From contig JAHLJT010003027.1 in the NCBI GenBank assembly GCA_031308135.1, positions 1 to 64,000 of the forward strand: DNA of 64,000 nt, written 5' to 3'. The notes below the pieces were generated by a model, which saw nothing but the letters and a program-made list of their open reading frames with translations, was not told the origin of the DNA and searched no databases. The position numbers and the translations under genes are program-made. Position 1 is the stretch's first letter; every line of letters starts with the position of its first letter. The stretch comes from Acheta domesticus. Lineage: Eukaryota > Arthropoda > Insecta > Orthoptera > Gryllidae. Shown here piece by piece: positions 1 to 14,270 of the stretch.

Positions 1-149
1 ATACCATCGGAATCTGCCAAGTAGAAGCGTAGCGCAATTACTAAGGCGCTGCTTAGCAATCAATGGGTATCGCGTTCGAAAACCCAACTCCTTCAAATTT
101 CTAAGCATTTTTTCTAATAAGAACACAAATATTGTGATATATAAGTTTC
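1..149 (+). repeat. Variant monomer at the window start
   Basis: The first copy has a G deletion at GGCGCTGG (giving GGCGCTGCTTAGC) and an extra A in CGAAAACCC. Both changes recur in copies of the degenerate patch at 14,520-14,690 but are absent from the copies in between. The window may therefore begin just inside another degenerate patch. Confidence 0.7.
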
Positions 150-3100
150 AAACCATCGGAATCTGCCAAGTAGAAGCGTAGCGCAATTACTAAGGCGCTG
201 GCTTAGCAATCAATGGGTATCGCGTTCGAAACCCAACTCCTTCAAATTTCTAAGCATTTTTTCTAATAAGAACACAAATATTGTGATATATAAGTTTCAT
301 ACCATCGGAATCTGCCAAGTAGAAGCGTAGCGCAATTACTAAGGCGCTGGCTTAGCAATCAATGGGTATCGCGTTCGAAACCCAACTCCTTCAAATTTCT
401 AAGCATTTTTTCTAATAAGAACACAAATATTGTGATATATAAGTTTCAAACCATCGGAATCTGCCAAGTAGAAGCGTAGCGCAATTACTAAGGCGCTGGC
501 TTAGCAATCAATGGGTATCGCGTTCGAAACCCAACTCCTTCAAATTTCTAAGCATTTTTTCTAATAAGAACACAAATATTGTGATATATAAGTTTCATAC
601 CATCGGAATCTGCCAAGTAGAAGCGTAGCGCAATTACTAAGGCGCTGGCTTAGCAATCAATGGGTATCGCGTTCGAAACCCAACTCCTTCAAATTTCTAA
701 GCATTTTTTCTAATAAGAACACAAATATTGTGATATATAAGTTTCAAACCATCGGAATCTGCCAAGTAGAAGCGTAGCGCAATTACTAAGGCGCTGGCTT
801 AGCAATCAATGGGTATCGCGTTCGAAACCCAACTCCTTCAAATTTCTAAGCATTTTTTCTAATAAGAACACAAATATTGTGATATATAAGTTTCAAACCA
901 TCGGAATCTGCCAAGTAGAAGCGTAGCGCAATTACTAAGGCGCTGGCTTAGCAATCAATGGGTATCGCGTTCGAAACCCAACTCCTTCAAATTTCTAAGC
1001 ATTTTTTCTAATAAGAACACAAATATTGTGATATATAAGTTTCAAACCATCGGAATCTGCCAAGTAGAAGCGTAGCGCAATTACTAAGGCGCTGGCTTAG
1101 CAATCAATGGGTATCGCGTTCGAAACCCAACTCCTTCAAATTTCTAAGCATTTTTTCTAATAAGAACACAAATATTGTGATATATAAGTTTCAAACCATC
1201 GGAATCTGCCAAGTAGAAGCGTAGCGCAATTACTAAGGCGCTGGCTTAGCAATCAATGGGTATCGCGTTCGAAACCCAACTCCTTCAAATTTCTAAGCAT
1301 TTTTTCTAATAAGAACACAAATATTGTGATATATAAGTTTCATACCATCGGAATCTGCCAAGTAGAAGCGTAGCGCAATTACTAAGGCGCTGGCTTAGCA
1401 ATCAATGGGTATCGCGTTCGAAACCCAACTCCTTCAAATTTCTAAGCATTTTTTCTAATAAGAACACAAATATTGTGATATATAAGTTTCATAACCATCG
1501 GAATCTGCCAAGTAGAAGCGTAGCGCAATTACTAAGGCGCTGGCTTAGCAATCAATGGGTATCGCGTTCGAAACCCAACTCCTTCAAATTTCTAAGCATT
1601 TTTTCTAATAAGAACACAAATATTGTGATATATAAGTTTCATACCATCGGAATCTGCCAAGTAGAAGCGTAGCGCAATTACTAAGGCGCTGGCTTAGCAA
1701 TCAATGGGTATCGCGTTCGAAACCCAACTCCTTCAAATTTCTAAGCATTTTTTCTAATAAGAACACAAATATTGTGATATATAAGTTTCAAACCATCGGA
1801 ATCTGCCAAGTAGAAGCGTAGCGCAATTACTAAGGCGCTGGCTTAGCAATCAATGGGTATCGCGTTCGAAACCCAACTCCTTCAAATTTCTAAGCATTTT
1901 TTCTAATAAGAACACAAATATTGTGATATATAAGTTTCAATACCATCGGAATCTGCCAAGTAGAAGCGTAGCGCAATTACTAAGGCGCTGGCTTAGCAAT
2001 CAATGGGTATCGCGTTCGAAACCCAACTCCTTCAAATTTCTAAGCATTTTTTCTAATAAGAACACAAATATTGTGATATATAAGTTTCAAACCATCGGAA
2101 TCTGCCAAGTAGAAGCGTAGCGCAATTACTAAGGCGCTGGCTTAGCAATCAATGGGTATCGCGTTCGAAACCCAACTCCTTCAAATTTCTAAGCATTTTT
2201 TCTAATAAGAACACAAATATTGTGATATATAAGTTTCAATACCATCGGAATCTGCCAAGTAGAAGCGTAGCGCAATTACTAAGGCGCTGGCTTAGCAATC
2301 AATGGGTATCGCGTTCGAAACCCAACTCCTTCAAATTTCTAAGCATTTTTTCTAATAAGAACACAAATATTGTGATATATAAGTTTCAAACCATCGGAAT
2401 CTGCCAAGTAGAAGCGTAGCGCAATTACTAAGGCGCTGGCTTAGCAATCAATGGGTATCGCGTTCGAAACCCAACTCCTTCAAATTTCTAAGCATTTTTT
2501 CTAATAAGAACACAAATATTGTGATATATAAGTTTCATACCATCGGAATCTGCCAAGTAGAAGCGTAGCGCAATTACTAAGGCGCTGGCTTAGCAATCAA
2601 TGGGTATCGCGTTCGAAACCCAACTCCTTCAAATTTCTAAGCATTTTTTCTAATAAGAACACAAATATTGTGATATATAAGTTTCAAACCATCGGAATCT
2701 GCCAAGTAGAAGCGTAGCGCAATTACTAAGGCGCTGGCTTAGCAATCAATGGGTATCGCGTTCGAAACCCAACTCCTTCAAATTTCTAAGCATTTTTTCT
2801 AATAAGAACACAAATATTGTGATATATAAGTTTCAAACCATCGGAATCTGCCAAGTAGAAGCGTAGCGCAATTACTAAGGCGCTGGCTTAGCAATCAATG
2901 GGTATCGCGTTCGAAACCCAACTCCTTCAAATTTCTAAGCATTTTTTCTAATAAGAACACAAATATTGTGATATATAAGTTTCAAACCATCGGAATCTGC
3001 CAAGTAGAAGCGTAGCGCAATTACTAAGGCGCTGGCTTAGCAATCAATGGGTATCGCGTTCGAAACCCAACTCCTTCAAATTTCTAAGCATTTTTTCTAA

Positions 3101-5503
3101 TAAGAACACAAATATTGTGATATATAAGTTTCATACCATCGGAATCTGCCAAGTAGAAGCGTAGCGCAATTACTAAGGCGCTGGCTTAGCAATCAATGGG
3201 TATCGCGTTCGAAACCCAACTCCTTCAAATTTCTAAGCATTTTTTCTAATAAGAACACAAATATTGTGATATATAAGTTTCAAACCATCGGAATCTGCCA
3301 AGTAGAAGCGTAGCGCAATTACTAAGGCGCTGGCTTAGCAATCAATGGGTATCGCGTTCGAAACCCAACTCCTTCAAATTTCTAAGCATTTTTTCTAATA
3401 AGAACACAAATATTGTGATATATAAGTTTCAATACCATCGGAATCTGCCAAGTAGAAGCGTAGCGCAATTACTAAGGCGCTGGCTTAGCAATCAATGGGT
3501 ATCGCGTTCGAAACCCAACTCCTTCAAATTTCTAAGCATTTTTTCTAATAAGAACACAAATATTGTGATATATAAGTTTCAAACCATCGGAATCTGCCAA
3601 GTAGAAGCGTAGCGCAATTACTAAGGCGCTGGCTTAGCAATCAATGGGTATCGCGTTCGAAACCCAACTCCTTCAAATTTCTAAGCATTTTTTCTAATAA
3701 GAACACAAATATTGTGATATATAAGTTTCAAACCATCGGAATCTGCCAAGTAGAAGCGTAGCGCAATTACTAAGGCGCTGGCTTAGCAATCAATGGGTAT
3801 CGCGTTCGAAACCCAACTCCTTCAAATTTCTAAGCATTTTTTCTAATAAGAACACAAATATTGTGATATATAAGTTTCATACCATCGGAATCTGCCAAGT
3901 AGAAGCGTAGCGCAATTACTAAGGCGCTGGCTTAGCAATCAATGGGTATCGCGTTCGAAACCCAACTCCTTCAAATTTCTAAGCATTTTTTCTAATAAGA
4001 ACACAAATATTGTGATATATAAGTTTCAAACCATCGGAATCTGCCAAGTAGAAGCGTAGCGCAATTACTAAGGCGCTGGCTTAGCAATCAATGGGTATCG
4101 CGTTCGAAACCCAACTCCTTCAAATTTCTAAGCATTTTTTCTAATAAGAACACAAATATTGTGATATATAAGTTTCAAACCATCGGAATCTGCCAAGTAG
4201 AAGCGTAGCGCAATTACTAAGGCGCTGGCTTAGCAATCAATGGGTATCGCGTTCGAAACCCAACTCCTTCAAATTTCTAAGCATTTTTTCTAATAAGAAC
4301 ACAAATATTGTGATATATAAGTTTCATACCATCGGAATCTGCCAAGTAGAAGCGTAGCGCAATTACTAAGGCGCTGGCTTAGCAATCAATGGGTATCGCG
4401 TTCGAAACCCAACTCCTTCAAATTTCTAAGCATTTTTTCTAATAAGAACACAAATATTGTGATATATAAGTTTCATAACCATCGGAATCTGCCAAGTAGA
4501 AGCGTAGCGCAATTACTAAGGCGCTGGCTTAGCAATCAATGGGTATCGCGTTCGAAACCCAACTCCTTCAAATTTCTAAGCATTTTTTCTAATAAGAACA
4601 CAAATATTGTGATATATAAGTTTCATACCATCGGAATCTGCCAAGTAGAAGCGTAGCGCAATTACTAAGGCGCTGGCTTAGCAATCAATGGGTATCGCGT
4701 TCGAAACCCAACTCCTTCAAATTTCTAAGCATTTTTTCTAATAAGAACACAAATATTGTGATATATAAGTTTCAAACCATCGGAATCTGCCAAGTAGAAG
4801 CGTAGCGCAATTACTAAGGCGCTGGCTTAGCAATCAATGGGTATCGCGTTCGAAACCCAACTCCTTCAAATTTCTAAGCATTTTTTCTAATAAGAACACA
4901 AATATTGTGATATATAAGTTTCAAACCATCGGAATCTGCCAAGTAGAAGCGTAGCGCAATTACTAAGGCGCTGGCTTAGCAATCAATGGGTATCGCGTTC
5001 GAAACCCAACTCCTTCAAATTTCTAAGCATTTTTTCTAATAAGAACACAAATATTGTGATATATAAGTTTCAAACCATCGGAATCTGCCAAGTAGAAGCG
5101 TAGCGCAATTACTAAGGCGCTGGCTTAGCAATCAATGGGTATCGCGTTCGAAACCCAACTCCTTCAAATTTCTAAGCATTTTTTCTAATAAGAACACAAA
5201 TATTGTGATATATAAGTTTCAATACCATCGGAATCTGCCAAGTAGAAGCGTAGCGCAATTACTAAGGCGCTGGCTTAGCAATCAATGGGTATCGCGTTCG
5301 AAACCCAACTCCTTCAAATTTCTAAGCATTTTTTCTAATAAGAACACAAATATTGTGATATATAAGTTTCATACCATCGGAATCTGCCAAGTAGAAGCGT
5401 AGCGCAATTACTAAGGCGCTGGCTTAGCAATCAATGGGTATCGCGTTCGAAACCCAACTCCTTCAAATTTCTAAGCATTTTTTCTAATAAGAACACAAAT
5501 ATT

Positions 5504-6151
5504 GTGATATATAAGTTTCAATACCATCGGAATCTGCCAAGTAGAAGCGTAGCGCAATTACTAAGGCGCTGGCTTAGCAATCAATGGGTATCGCGTTCGA
5601 AACCCAACTCCTTCAAATTTCTAAGCATTTTTTCTAATAAGAACACAAATATTGTGATATATAAGTTTCAATACCATCGGAATCTGCCAAGTAGAAGCGT
5701 AGCGCAATTACTAAGGCGCTGGCTTAGCAATCAATGGGTATCGCGTTCGAAACCCAACTCCTTCAAATTTCTAAGCATTTTTTCTAATAAGAACACAAAT
5801 ATTGTGATATATAAGTTTCATAACCATCGGAATCTGCCAAGTAGAAGCGTAGCGCAATTACTAAGGCGCTGGCTTAGCAATCAATGGGTATCGCGTTCGA
5901 AACCCAACTCCTTCAAATTTCTAAGCATTTTTTCTAATAAGAACACAAATATTGTGATATATAAGTTTCAATACCATCGGAATCTGCCAAGTAGAAGCGT
6001 AGCGCAATTACTAAGGCGCTGGCTTAGCAATCAATGGGTATCGCGTTCGAAACCCAACTCCTTCAAATTTCTAAGCATTTTTTCTAATAAGAACACAAAT
6101 ATTGTGATATATAAGTTTCAAACCATCGGAATCTGCCAAGTAGAAGCGTAG
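5504..6151 (+). repeat. Run of four consecutive 150-bp monomers (open frame, not a gene)
   Basis: Junctions near 5521, 5671, 5822 and 5971 are all 150-bp forms (AATACC, AATACC, ATAACC, AATACC). Because 150 is a multiple of three, a GTG-initiated frame stays open for 215 codons as a 50-residue peptide repeat, then ends at TAG in GAAGCGTAG when the next junction reverts to 149 bp. There is no ATG start, no plausible ribosome-binding or eukaryotic gene context, and the peptide is only the repeat read in one frame. I do not call it a coding sequence. The same applies to the 62-115-codon frames next to other 150-bp junctions. Confidence 0.9.
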
Positions 6152-9100
6152 CGCAATTACTAAGGCGCTGGCTTAGCAATCAATGGGTATCGCGTTCGAA
6201 ACCCAACTCCTTCAAATTTCTAAGCATTTTTTCTAATAAGAACACAAATATTGTGATATATAAGTTTCAAACCATCGGAATCTGCCAAGTAGAAGCGTAG
6301 CGCAATTACTAAGGCGCTGGCTTAGCAATCAATGGGTATCGCGTTCGAAACCCAACTCCTTCAAATTTCTAAGCATTTTTTCTAATAAGAACACAAATAT
6401 TGTGATATATAAGTTTCATACCATCGGAATCTGCCAAGTAGAAGCGTAGCGCAATTACTAAGGCGCTGGCTTAGCAATCAATGGGTATCGCGTTCGAAAC
6501 CCAACTCCTTCAAATTTCTAAGCATTTTTTCTAATAAGAACACAAATATTGTGATATATAAGTTTCAAACCATCGGAATCTGCCAAGTAGAAGCGTAGCG
6601 CAATTACTAAGGCGCTGGCTTAGCAATCAATGGGTATCGCGTTCGAAACCCAACTCCTTCAAATTTCTAAGCATTTTTTCTAATAAGAACACAAATATTG
6701 TGATATATAAGTTTCATACCATCGGAATCTGCCAAGTAGAAGCGTAGCGCAATTACTAAGGCGCTGGCTTAGCAATCAATGGGTATCGCGTTCGAAACCC
6801 AACTCCTTCAAATTTCTAAGCATTTTTTCTAATAAGAACACAAATATTGTGATATATAAGTTTCATACCATCGGAATCTGCCAAGTAGAAGCGTAGCGCA
6901 ATTACTAAGGCGCTGGCTTAGCAATCAATGGGTATCGCGTTCGAAACCCAACTCCTTCAAATTTCTAAGCATTTTTTCTAATAAGAACACAAATATTGTG
7001 ATATATAAGTTTCATACCATCGGAATCTGCCAAGTAGAAGCGTAGCGCAATTACTAAGGCGCTGGCTTAGCAATCAATGGGTATCGCGTTCGAAACCCAA
7101 CTCCTTCAAATTTCTAAGCATTTTTTCTAATAAGAACACAAATATTGTGATATATAAGTTTCAAACCATCGGAATCTGCCAAGTAGAAGCGTAGCGCAAT
7201 TACTAAGGCGCTGGCTTAGCAATCAATGGGTATCGCGTTCGAAACCCAACTCCTTCAAATTTCTAAGCATTTTTTCTAATAAGAACACAAATATTGTGAT
7301 ATATAAGTTTCAAACCATCGGAATCTGCCAAGTAGAAGCGTAGCGCAATTACTAAGGCGCTGGCTTAGCAATCAATGGGTATCGCGTTCGAAACCCAACT
7401 CCTTCAAATTTCTAAGCATTTTTTCTAATAAGAACACAAATATTGTGATATATAAGTTTCAAACCATCGGAATCTGCCAAGTAGAAGCGTAGCGCAATTA
7501 CTAAGGCGCTGGCTTAGCAATCAATGGGTATCGCGTTCGAAACCCAACTCCTTCAAATTTCTAAGCATTTTTTTCTAATAAGAACACAAATATTGTGATA
7601 TATAAGTTTCATACCATCGGAATCTGCCAAGTAGAAGCGTAGCGCAATTACTAAGGCGCTGGCTTAGCAATCAATGGGTATCGCGTTCGAAACCCAACTC
7701 CTTCAAATTTCTAAGCATTTTTTCTAATAAGAACACAAATATTGTGATATATAAGTTTCAAACCATCGGAATCTGCCAAGTAGAAGCGTAGCGCAATTAC
7801 TAAGGCGCTCGGCTTAGCAATCAATGGGTATCGCGTTCGAAACCCAACTCCTTCAAATTTCTAAGCATTTTTTCTAATAAGAACACAAATATTGTGATAT
7901 ATAAGTTTCATAACCATCGGAATCTGCCAAGTAGAAGCGTAGCGCAATTACTAAGGCGCTGGCTTAGCAATCAATGGGTATCGCGTTCGAAACCCAACTC
8001 CTTCAAATTTCTAAGCATTTTTTCTAATAAGAACACAAATATTGTGATATATAAGTTTCATAACCATCGGAATCTGCCAAGTAGAAGCGTAGCGCAATTA
8101 CTAAGGCGCTGGCTTAGCAATCAATGGGTATCGCGTTCGAAACCCAACTCCTTCAAATTTCTAAGCATTTTTTCTAATAAGAACACAAATATTGTGATAT
8201 ATAAGTTTCAAACCATCGGAATCTGCCAAGTAGAAGCGTAGCGCAATTACTAAGGCGCTGGCTTAGCAATCAATGGGTATCGCGTTCGAAACCCAACTCC
8301 TTCAAATTTCTAAGCATTTTTTCTAATAAGAACACAAATATTGTGATATATAAGTTTCAAACCATCGGAATCTGCCAAGTAGAAGCGTAGCGCAATTACT
8401 AAGGCGCTGGCTTAGCAATCAATGGGTATCGCGTTCGAAACCCAACTCCTTCAAATTTCTAAGCATTTTTTCTAATAAGAACACAAATATTGTGATATAT
8501 AAGTTTCAATACCATCGGAATCTGCCAAGTAGAAGCGTAGCGCAATTACTAAGGCGCTGGCTTAGCAATCAATGGGTATCGCGTTCGAAACCCAACTCCT
8601 TCAAATTTCTAAGCATTTTTTCTAATAAGAACACAAATATTGTGATATATAAGTTTCAAACCATCGGAATCTGCCAAGTAGAAGCGTAGCGCAATTACTA
8701 AGGCGCTGGCTTAGCAATCAATGGGTATCGCGTTCGAAACCCAACTCCTTCAAATTTCTAAGCATTTTTTCTAATAAGAACACAAATATTGTGATATATA
8801 AGTTTCATACCATCGGAATCTGCCAAGTAGAAGCGTAGCGCAATTACTAAGGCGCTGGCTTAGCAATCAATGGGTATCGCGTTCGAAACCCAACTCCTTC
8901 AAATTTCTAAGCATTTTTTCTAATAAGAACACAAATATTGTGATATATAAGTTTCAAACCATCGGAATCTGCCAAGTAGAAGCGTAGCGCAATTACTAAG
9001 GCGCTGGCTTAGCAATCAATGGGTATCGCGTTCGAAACCCAACTCCTTCAAATTTCTAAGCATTTTTTCTAATAAGAACACAAATATTGTGATATATAAG

Positions 9101-12100
9101 TTTCAAACCATCGGAATCTGCCAAGTAGAAGCGTAGCGCAATTACTAAGGCGCTGGCTTAGCAATCAATGGGTATCGCGTTCGAAACCCAACTCCTTCAA
9201 ATTTCTAAGCATTTTTTCTAATAAGAACACAAATATTGTGATATATAAGTTTCAAACCATCGGAATCTGCCAAGTAGAAGCGTAGCGCAATTACTAAGGC
9301 GCTGGCTTAGCAATCAATGGGTATCGCGTTCGAAACCCAACTCCTTCAAATTTCTAAGCATTTTTTCTAATAAGAACACAAATATTGTGATATATAAGTT
9401 TCAAACCATCGGAATCTGCCAAGTAGAAGCGTAGCGCAATTACTAAGGCGCTGGCTTAGCAATCAATGGGTATCGCGTTCGAAACCCAACTCCTTCAAAT
9501 TTCTAAGCATTTTTTCTAATAAGAACACAAATATTGTGATATATAAGTTTCAAACCATCGGAATCTGCCAAGTAGAAGCGTAGCGCAATTACTAAGGCGC
9601 TGGCTTAGCAATCAATGGGTATCGCGTTCGAAACCCAACTCCTTCAAATTTCTAAGCATTTTTTCTAATAAGAACACAAATATTGTGATATATAAGTTTC
9701 AAACCATCGGAATCTGCCAAGTAGAAGCGTAGCGCAATTACTAAGGCGCTGGCTTAGCAATCAATGGGTATCGCGTTCGAAACCCAACTCCTTCAAATTT
9801 CTAAGCATTTTTTCTAATAAGAACACAAATATTGTGATATATAAGTTTCATAACCATCGGAATCTGCCAAGTAGAAGCGTAGCGCAATTACTAAGGCGCT
9901 GGCTTAGCAATCAATGGGTATCGCGTTCGAAACCCAACTCCTTCAAATTTCTAAGCATTTTTTCTAATAAGAACACAAATATTGTGATATATAAGTTTCA
10001 TACCATCGGAATCTGCCAAGTAGAAGCGTAGCGCAATTACTAAGGCGCTCGGCTTAGCAATCAATGGGTATCGCGTTCGAAACCCAACTCCTTCAAATTT
10101 CTAAGCATTTTTTCTAATAAGAACACAAATATTGTGATATATAAGTTTCAAACCATCGGAATCTGCCAAGTAGAAGCGTAGCGCAATTACTAAGGCGCTG
10201 GCTTAGCAATCAATGGGTATCGCGTTCGAAACCCAACTCCTTCAAATTTCTAAGCATTTTTTCTAATAAGAACACAAATATTGTGATATATAAGTTTCAA
10301 ACCATCGGAATCTGCCAAGTAGAAGCGTAGCGCAATTACTAAGGCGCTGGCTTAGCAATCAATGGGTATCGCGTTCGAAACCCAACTCCTTCAAATTTCT
10401 AAGCATTTTTTCTAATAAGAACACAAATATTGTGATATATAAGTTTCAAACCATCGGAATCTGCCAAGTAGAAGCGTAGCGCAATTACTAAGGCGCTGGC
10501 TTAGCAATCAATGGGTATCGCGTTCGAAACCCAACTCCTTCAAATTTCTAAGCATTTTTTCTAATAAGAACACAAATATTGTGATATATAAGTTTCAAAC
10601 CATCGGAATCTGCCAAGTAGAAGCGTAGCGCAATTACTAAGGCGCTGGCTTAGCAATCAATGGGTATCGCGTTCGAAACCCAACTCCTTCAAATTTCTAA
10701 GCATTTTTTCTAATAAGAACACAAATATTGTGATATATAAGTTTCATAACCATCGGAATCTGCCAAGTAGAAGCGTAGCGCAATTACTAAGGCGCTGGCT
10801 TAGCAATCAATGGGTATCGCGTTCGAAACCCAACTCCTTCAAATTTCTAAGCATTTTTTCTAATAAGAACACAAATATTGTGATATATAAGTTTCATACC
10901 ATCGGAATCTGCCAAGTAGAAGCGTAGCGCAATTACTAAGGCGCTGGCTTAGCAATCAATGGGTATCGCGTTCGAAACCCAACTCCTTCAAATTTCTAAG
11001 CATTTTTTCTAATAAGAACACAAATATTGTGATATATAAGTTTCAAACCATCGGAATCTGCCAAGTAGAAGCGTAGCGCAATTACTAAGGCGCTGGCTTA
11101 GCAATCAATGGGTATCGCGTTCGAAACCCAACTCCTTCAAATTTCTAAGCATTTTTTCTAATAAGAACACAAATATTGTGATATATAAGTTTCAAACCAT
11201 CGGAATCTGCCAAGTAGAAGCGTAGCGCAATTACTAAGGCGCTGGCTTAGCAATCAATGGGTATCGCGTTCGAAACCCAACTCCTTCAAATTTCTAAGCA
11301 TTTTTTCTAATAAGAACACAAATATTGTGATATATAAGTTTCAAACCATCGGAATCTGCCAAGTAGAAGCGTAGCGCAATTACTAAGGCGCTGGCTTAGC
11401 AATCAATGGGTATCGCGTTCGAAACCCAACTCCTTCAAATTTCTAAGCATTTTTTCTAATAAGAACACAAATATTGTGATATATAAGTTTCATAACCATC
11501 GGAATCTGCCAAGTAGAAGCGTAGCGCAATTACTAAGGCGCTGGCTTAGCAATCAATGGGTATCGCGTTCGAAACCCAACTCCTTCAAATTTCTAAGCAT
11601 TTTTTCTAATAAGAACACAAATATTGTGATATATAAGTTTCAAACCATCGGAATCTGCCAAGTAGAAGCGTAGCGCAATTACTAAGGCGCTGGCTTAGCA
11701 ATCAATGGGTATCGCGTTCGAAACCCAACTCCTTCAAATTTCTAAGCATTTTTTCTAATAAGAACACAAATATTGTGATATATAAGTTTCATAACCATCG
11801 GAATCTGCCAAGTAGAAGCGTAGCGCAATTACTAAGGCGCTGGCTTAGCAATCAATGGGTATCGCGTTCGAAACCCAACTCCTTCAAATTTCTAAGCATT
11901 TTTTCTAATAAGAACACAAATATTGTGATATATAAGTTTCAAACCATCGGAATCTGCCAAGTAGAAGCGTAGCGCAATTACTAAGGCGCTGGCTTAGCAA
12001 TCAATGGGTATCGCGTTCGAAACCCAACTCCTTCAAATTTCTAAGCATTTTTTCTAATAAGAACACAAATATTGTGATATATAAGTTTCAAACCATCGGA

Positions 12101-14270
12101 ATCTGCCAAGTAGAAGCGTAGCGCAATTACTAAGGCGCTGGCTTAGCAATCAATGGGTATCGCGTTCGAAACCCAACTCCTTCAAATTTCTAAGCATTTT
12201 TTCTAATAAGAACACAAATATTGTGATATATAAGTTTCAATACCATCGGAATCTGCCAAGTAGAAGCGTAGCGCAATTACTAAGGCGCTGGCTTAGCAAT
12301 CAATGGGTATCGCGTTCGAAACCCAACTCCTTCAAATTTCTAAGCATTTTTTCTAATAAGAACACAAATATTGTGATATATAAGTTTCAAACCATCGGAA
12401 TCTGCCAAGTAGAAGCGTAGCGCAATTACTAAGGCGCTGGCTTAGCAATCAATGGGTATCGCGTTCGAAACCCAACTCCTTCAAATTTCTAAGCATTTTT
12501 TCTAATAAGAACACAAATATTGTGATATATAAGTTTCATACCATCGGAATCTGCCAAGTAGAAGCGTAGCGCAATTACTAAGGCGCTCGCTTAGCAATCA
12601 ATGGGTATCGCGTTCGAAACCCAACTCCTTCAAATTTCTAAGCATTTTTTCTAATAAGAACACAAATATTGTGATATATAAGTTTCAAACCATCGGAATC
12701 TGCCAAGTAGAAGCGTAGCGCAATTACTAAGGCGCTGGCTTAGCAATCAATGGGTATCGCGTTCGAAACCCAACTCCTTCAAATTTCTAAGCATTTTTTC
12801 TAATAAGAACACAAATATTGTGATATATAAGTTTCAAACCATCGGAATCTGCCAAGTAGAAGCGTAGCGCAATTACTAAGGCGCTGGCTTAGCAATCAAT
12901 GGGTATCGCGTTCGAAACCCAACTCCTTCAAATTTCTAAGCATTTTTTCTAATAAGAACACAAATATTGTGATATATAAGTTTCATACCATCGGAATCTG
13001 CCAAGTAGAAGCGTAGCGCAATTACTAAGGCGCTGGCTTAGCAATCAATGGGTATCGCGTTCGAAACCCAACTCCTTCAAATTTCTAAGCATTTTTTCTA
13101 ATAAGAACACAAATATTGTGATATATAAGTTTCAAACCATCGGAATCTGCCAAGTAGAAGCGTAGCGCAATTACTAAGGCGCTGGCTTAGCAATCAATGG
13201 GTATCGCGTTCGAAACCCAACTCCTTCAAATTTCTAAGCATTTTTTCTAATAAGAACACAAATATTGTGATATATAAGTTTCAAACCATCGGAATCTGCC
13301 AAGTAGAAGCGTAGCGCAATTACTAAGGCGCTCGGCTTAGCAATCAATGGGTATCGCGTTCGAAACCCAACTCCTTCAAATTTCTAAGCATTTTTTCTAA
13401 TAAGAACACAAATATTGTGATATATAAGTTTCAAACCATCGGAATCTGCCAAGTAGAAGCGTAGCGCAATTACTAAGGCGCTGGCTTAGCAATCAATGGG
13501 TATCGCGTTCGAAACCCAACTCCTTCAAATTTCTAAGCATTTTTTCTAATAAGAACACAAATATTGTGATATATAAGTTTCATAACCATCGGAATCTGCC
13601 AAGTAGAAGCGTAGCGCAATTACTAAGGCGCTGGCTTAGCAATCAATGGGTATCGCGTTCGAAACCCAACTCCTTCAAATTTCTAAGCATTTTTTCTAAT
13701 AAGAACACAAATATTGTGATATATAAGTTTCAAACCATCGGAATCTGCCAAGTAGAAGCGTAGCGCAATTACTAAGGCGCTGGCTTAGCAATCAATGGGT
13801 ATCGCGTTCGAAACCCAACTCCTTCAAATTTCTAAGCATTTTTTCTAATAAGAACACAAATATTGTGATATATAAGTTTCAAACCATCGGAATCTGCCAA
13901 GTAGAAGCGTAGCGCAATTACTAAGGCGCTGGCTTAGCAATCAATGGGTATCGCGTTCGAAACCCAACTCCTTCAAATTTCTAAGCATTTTTTCTAATAA
14001 GAACACAAATATTGTGATATATAAGTTTCAAACCATCGGAATCTGCCAAGTAGAAGCGTAGCGCAATTACTAAGGCGCTGGCTTAGCAATCAATGGGTAT
14101 CGCGTTCGAAACCCAACTCCTTCAAATTTCTAAGCATTTTTTCTAATAAGAACACAAATATTGTGATATATAAGTTTCAAACCATCGGAATCTGCCAAGT
14201 AGAAGCGTAGCGCAATTACTAAGGCGCTGGCTTAGCAATCAATGGGTATCGCGTTCGAAACCCAACTCCT

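Larger units (their letters stand above)
1..14270 (+). repeat. Domain 1: subfamily A with polymorphic monomer junctions
   Basis: About 95 copies. Almost all variation sits at one point, the join between one monomer's GTTTCA and the next ACC. AAACC is the commonest form (149 bp) and ATACC is frequent (149 bp). ATAACC (150 bp) occurs near 1492, 4476, 5822, 7911, 8061, 9851, 10747, 11493, 11792 and 13583. AATACC (150 bp) occurs near 1940, 2239, 3432, 5222, 5521, 5671, 5971, 8509 and 12240. The forms are mixed without an evident regular higher-order unit. Other variants: a C inserted in GCGCTGG near 7810, 10050 and 13333; G49C (GCGCTCGC) near 12586; T7 near 7570. No gene is present. Confidence 0.9.

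Noticed and set aside
5504..6151. A possible gene for a repetitive 215-residue protein, and the many 62-115-residue frames like it
   Set aside because: They begin at GTG inside the satellite, exist only where 150-bp junctions keep the register, translate the same repeat each time, and end at the TAG in GAAGCGTAG as soon as a 149-bp junction follows.
1..14270. A regular higher-order repeat defined by the order of junction forms
   Set aside because: Writing out the series of junction forms by eye gave short recurring strings but no stable period; a computed autocorrelation would be needed to claim one.
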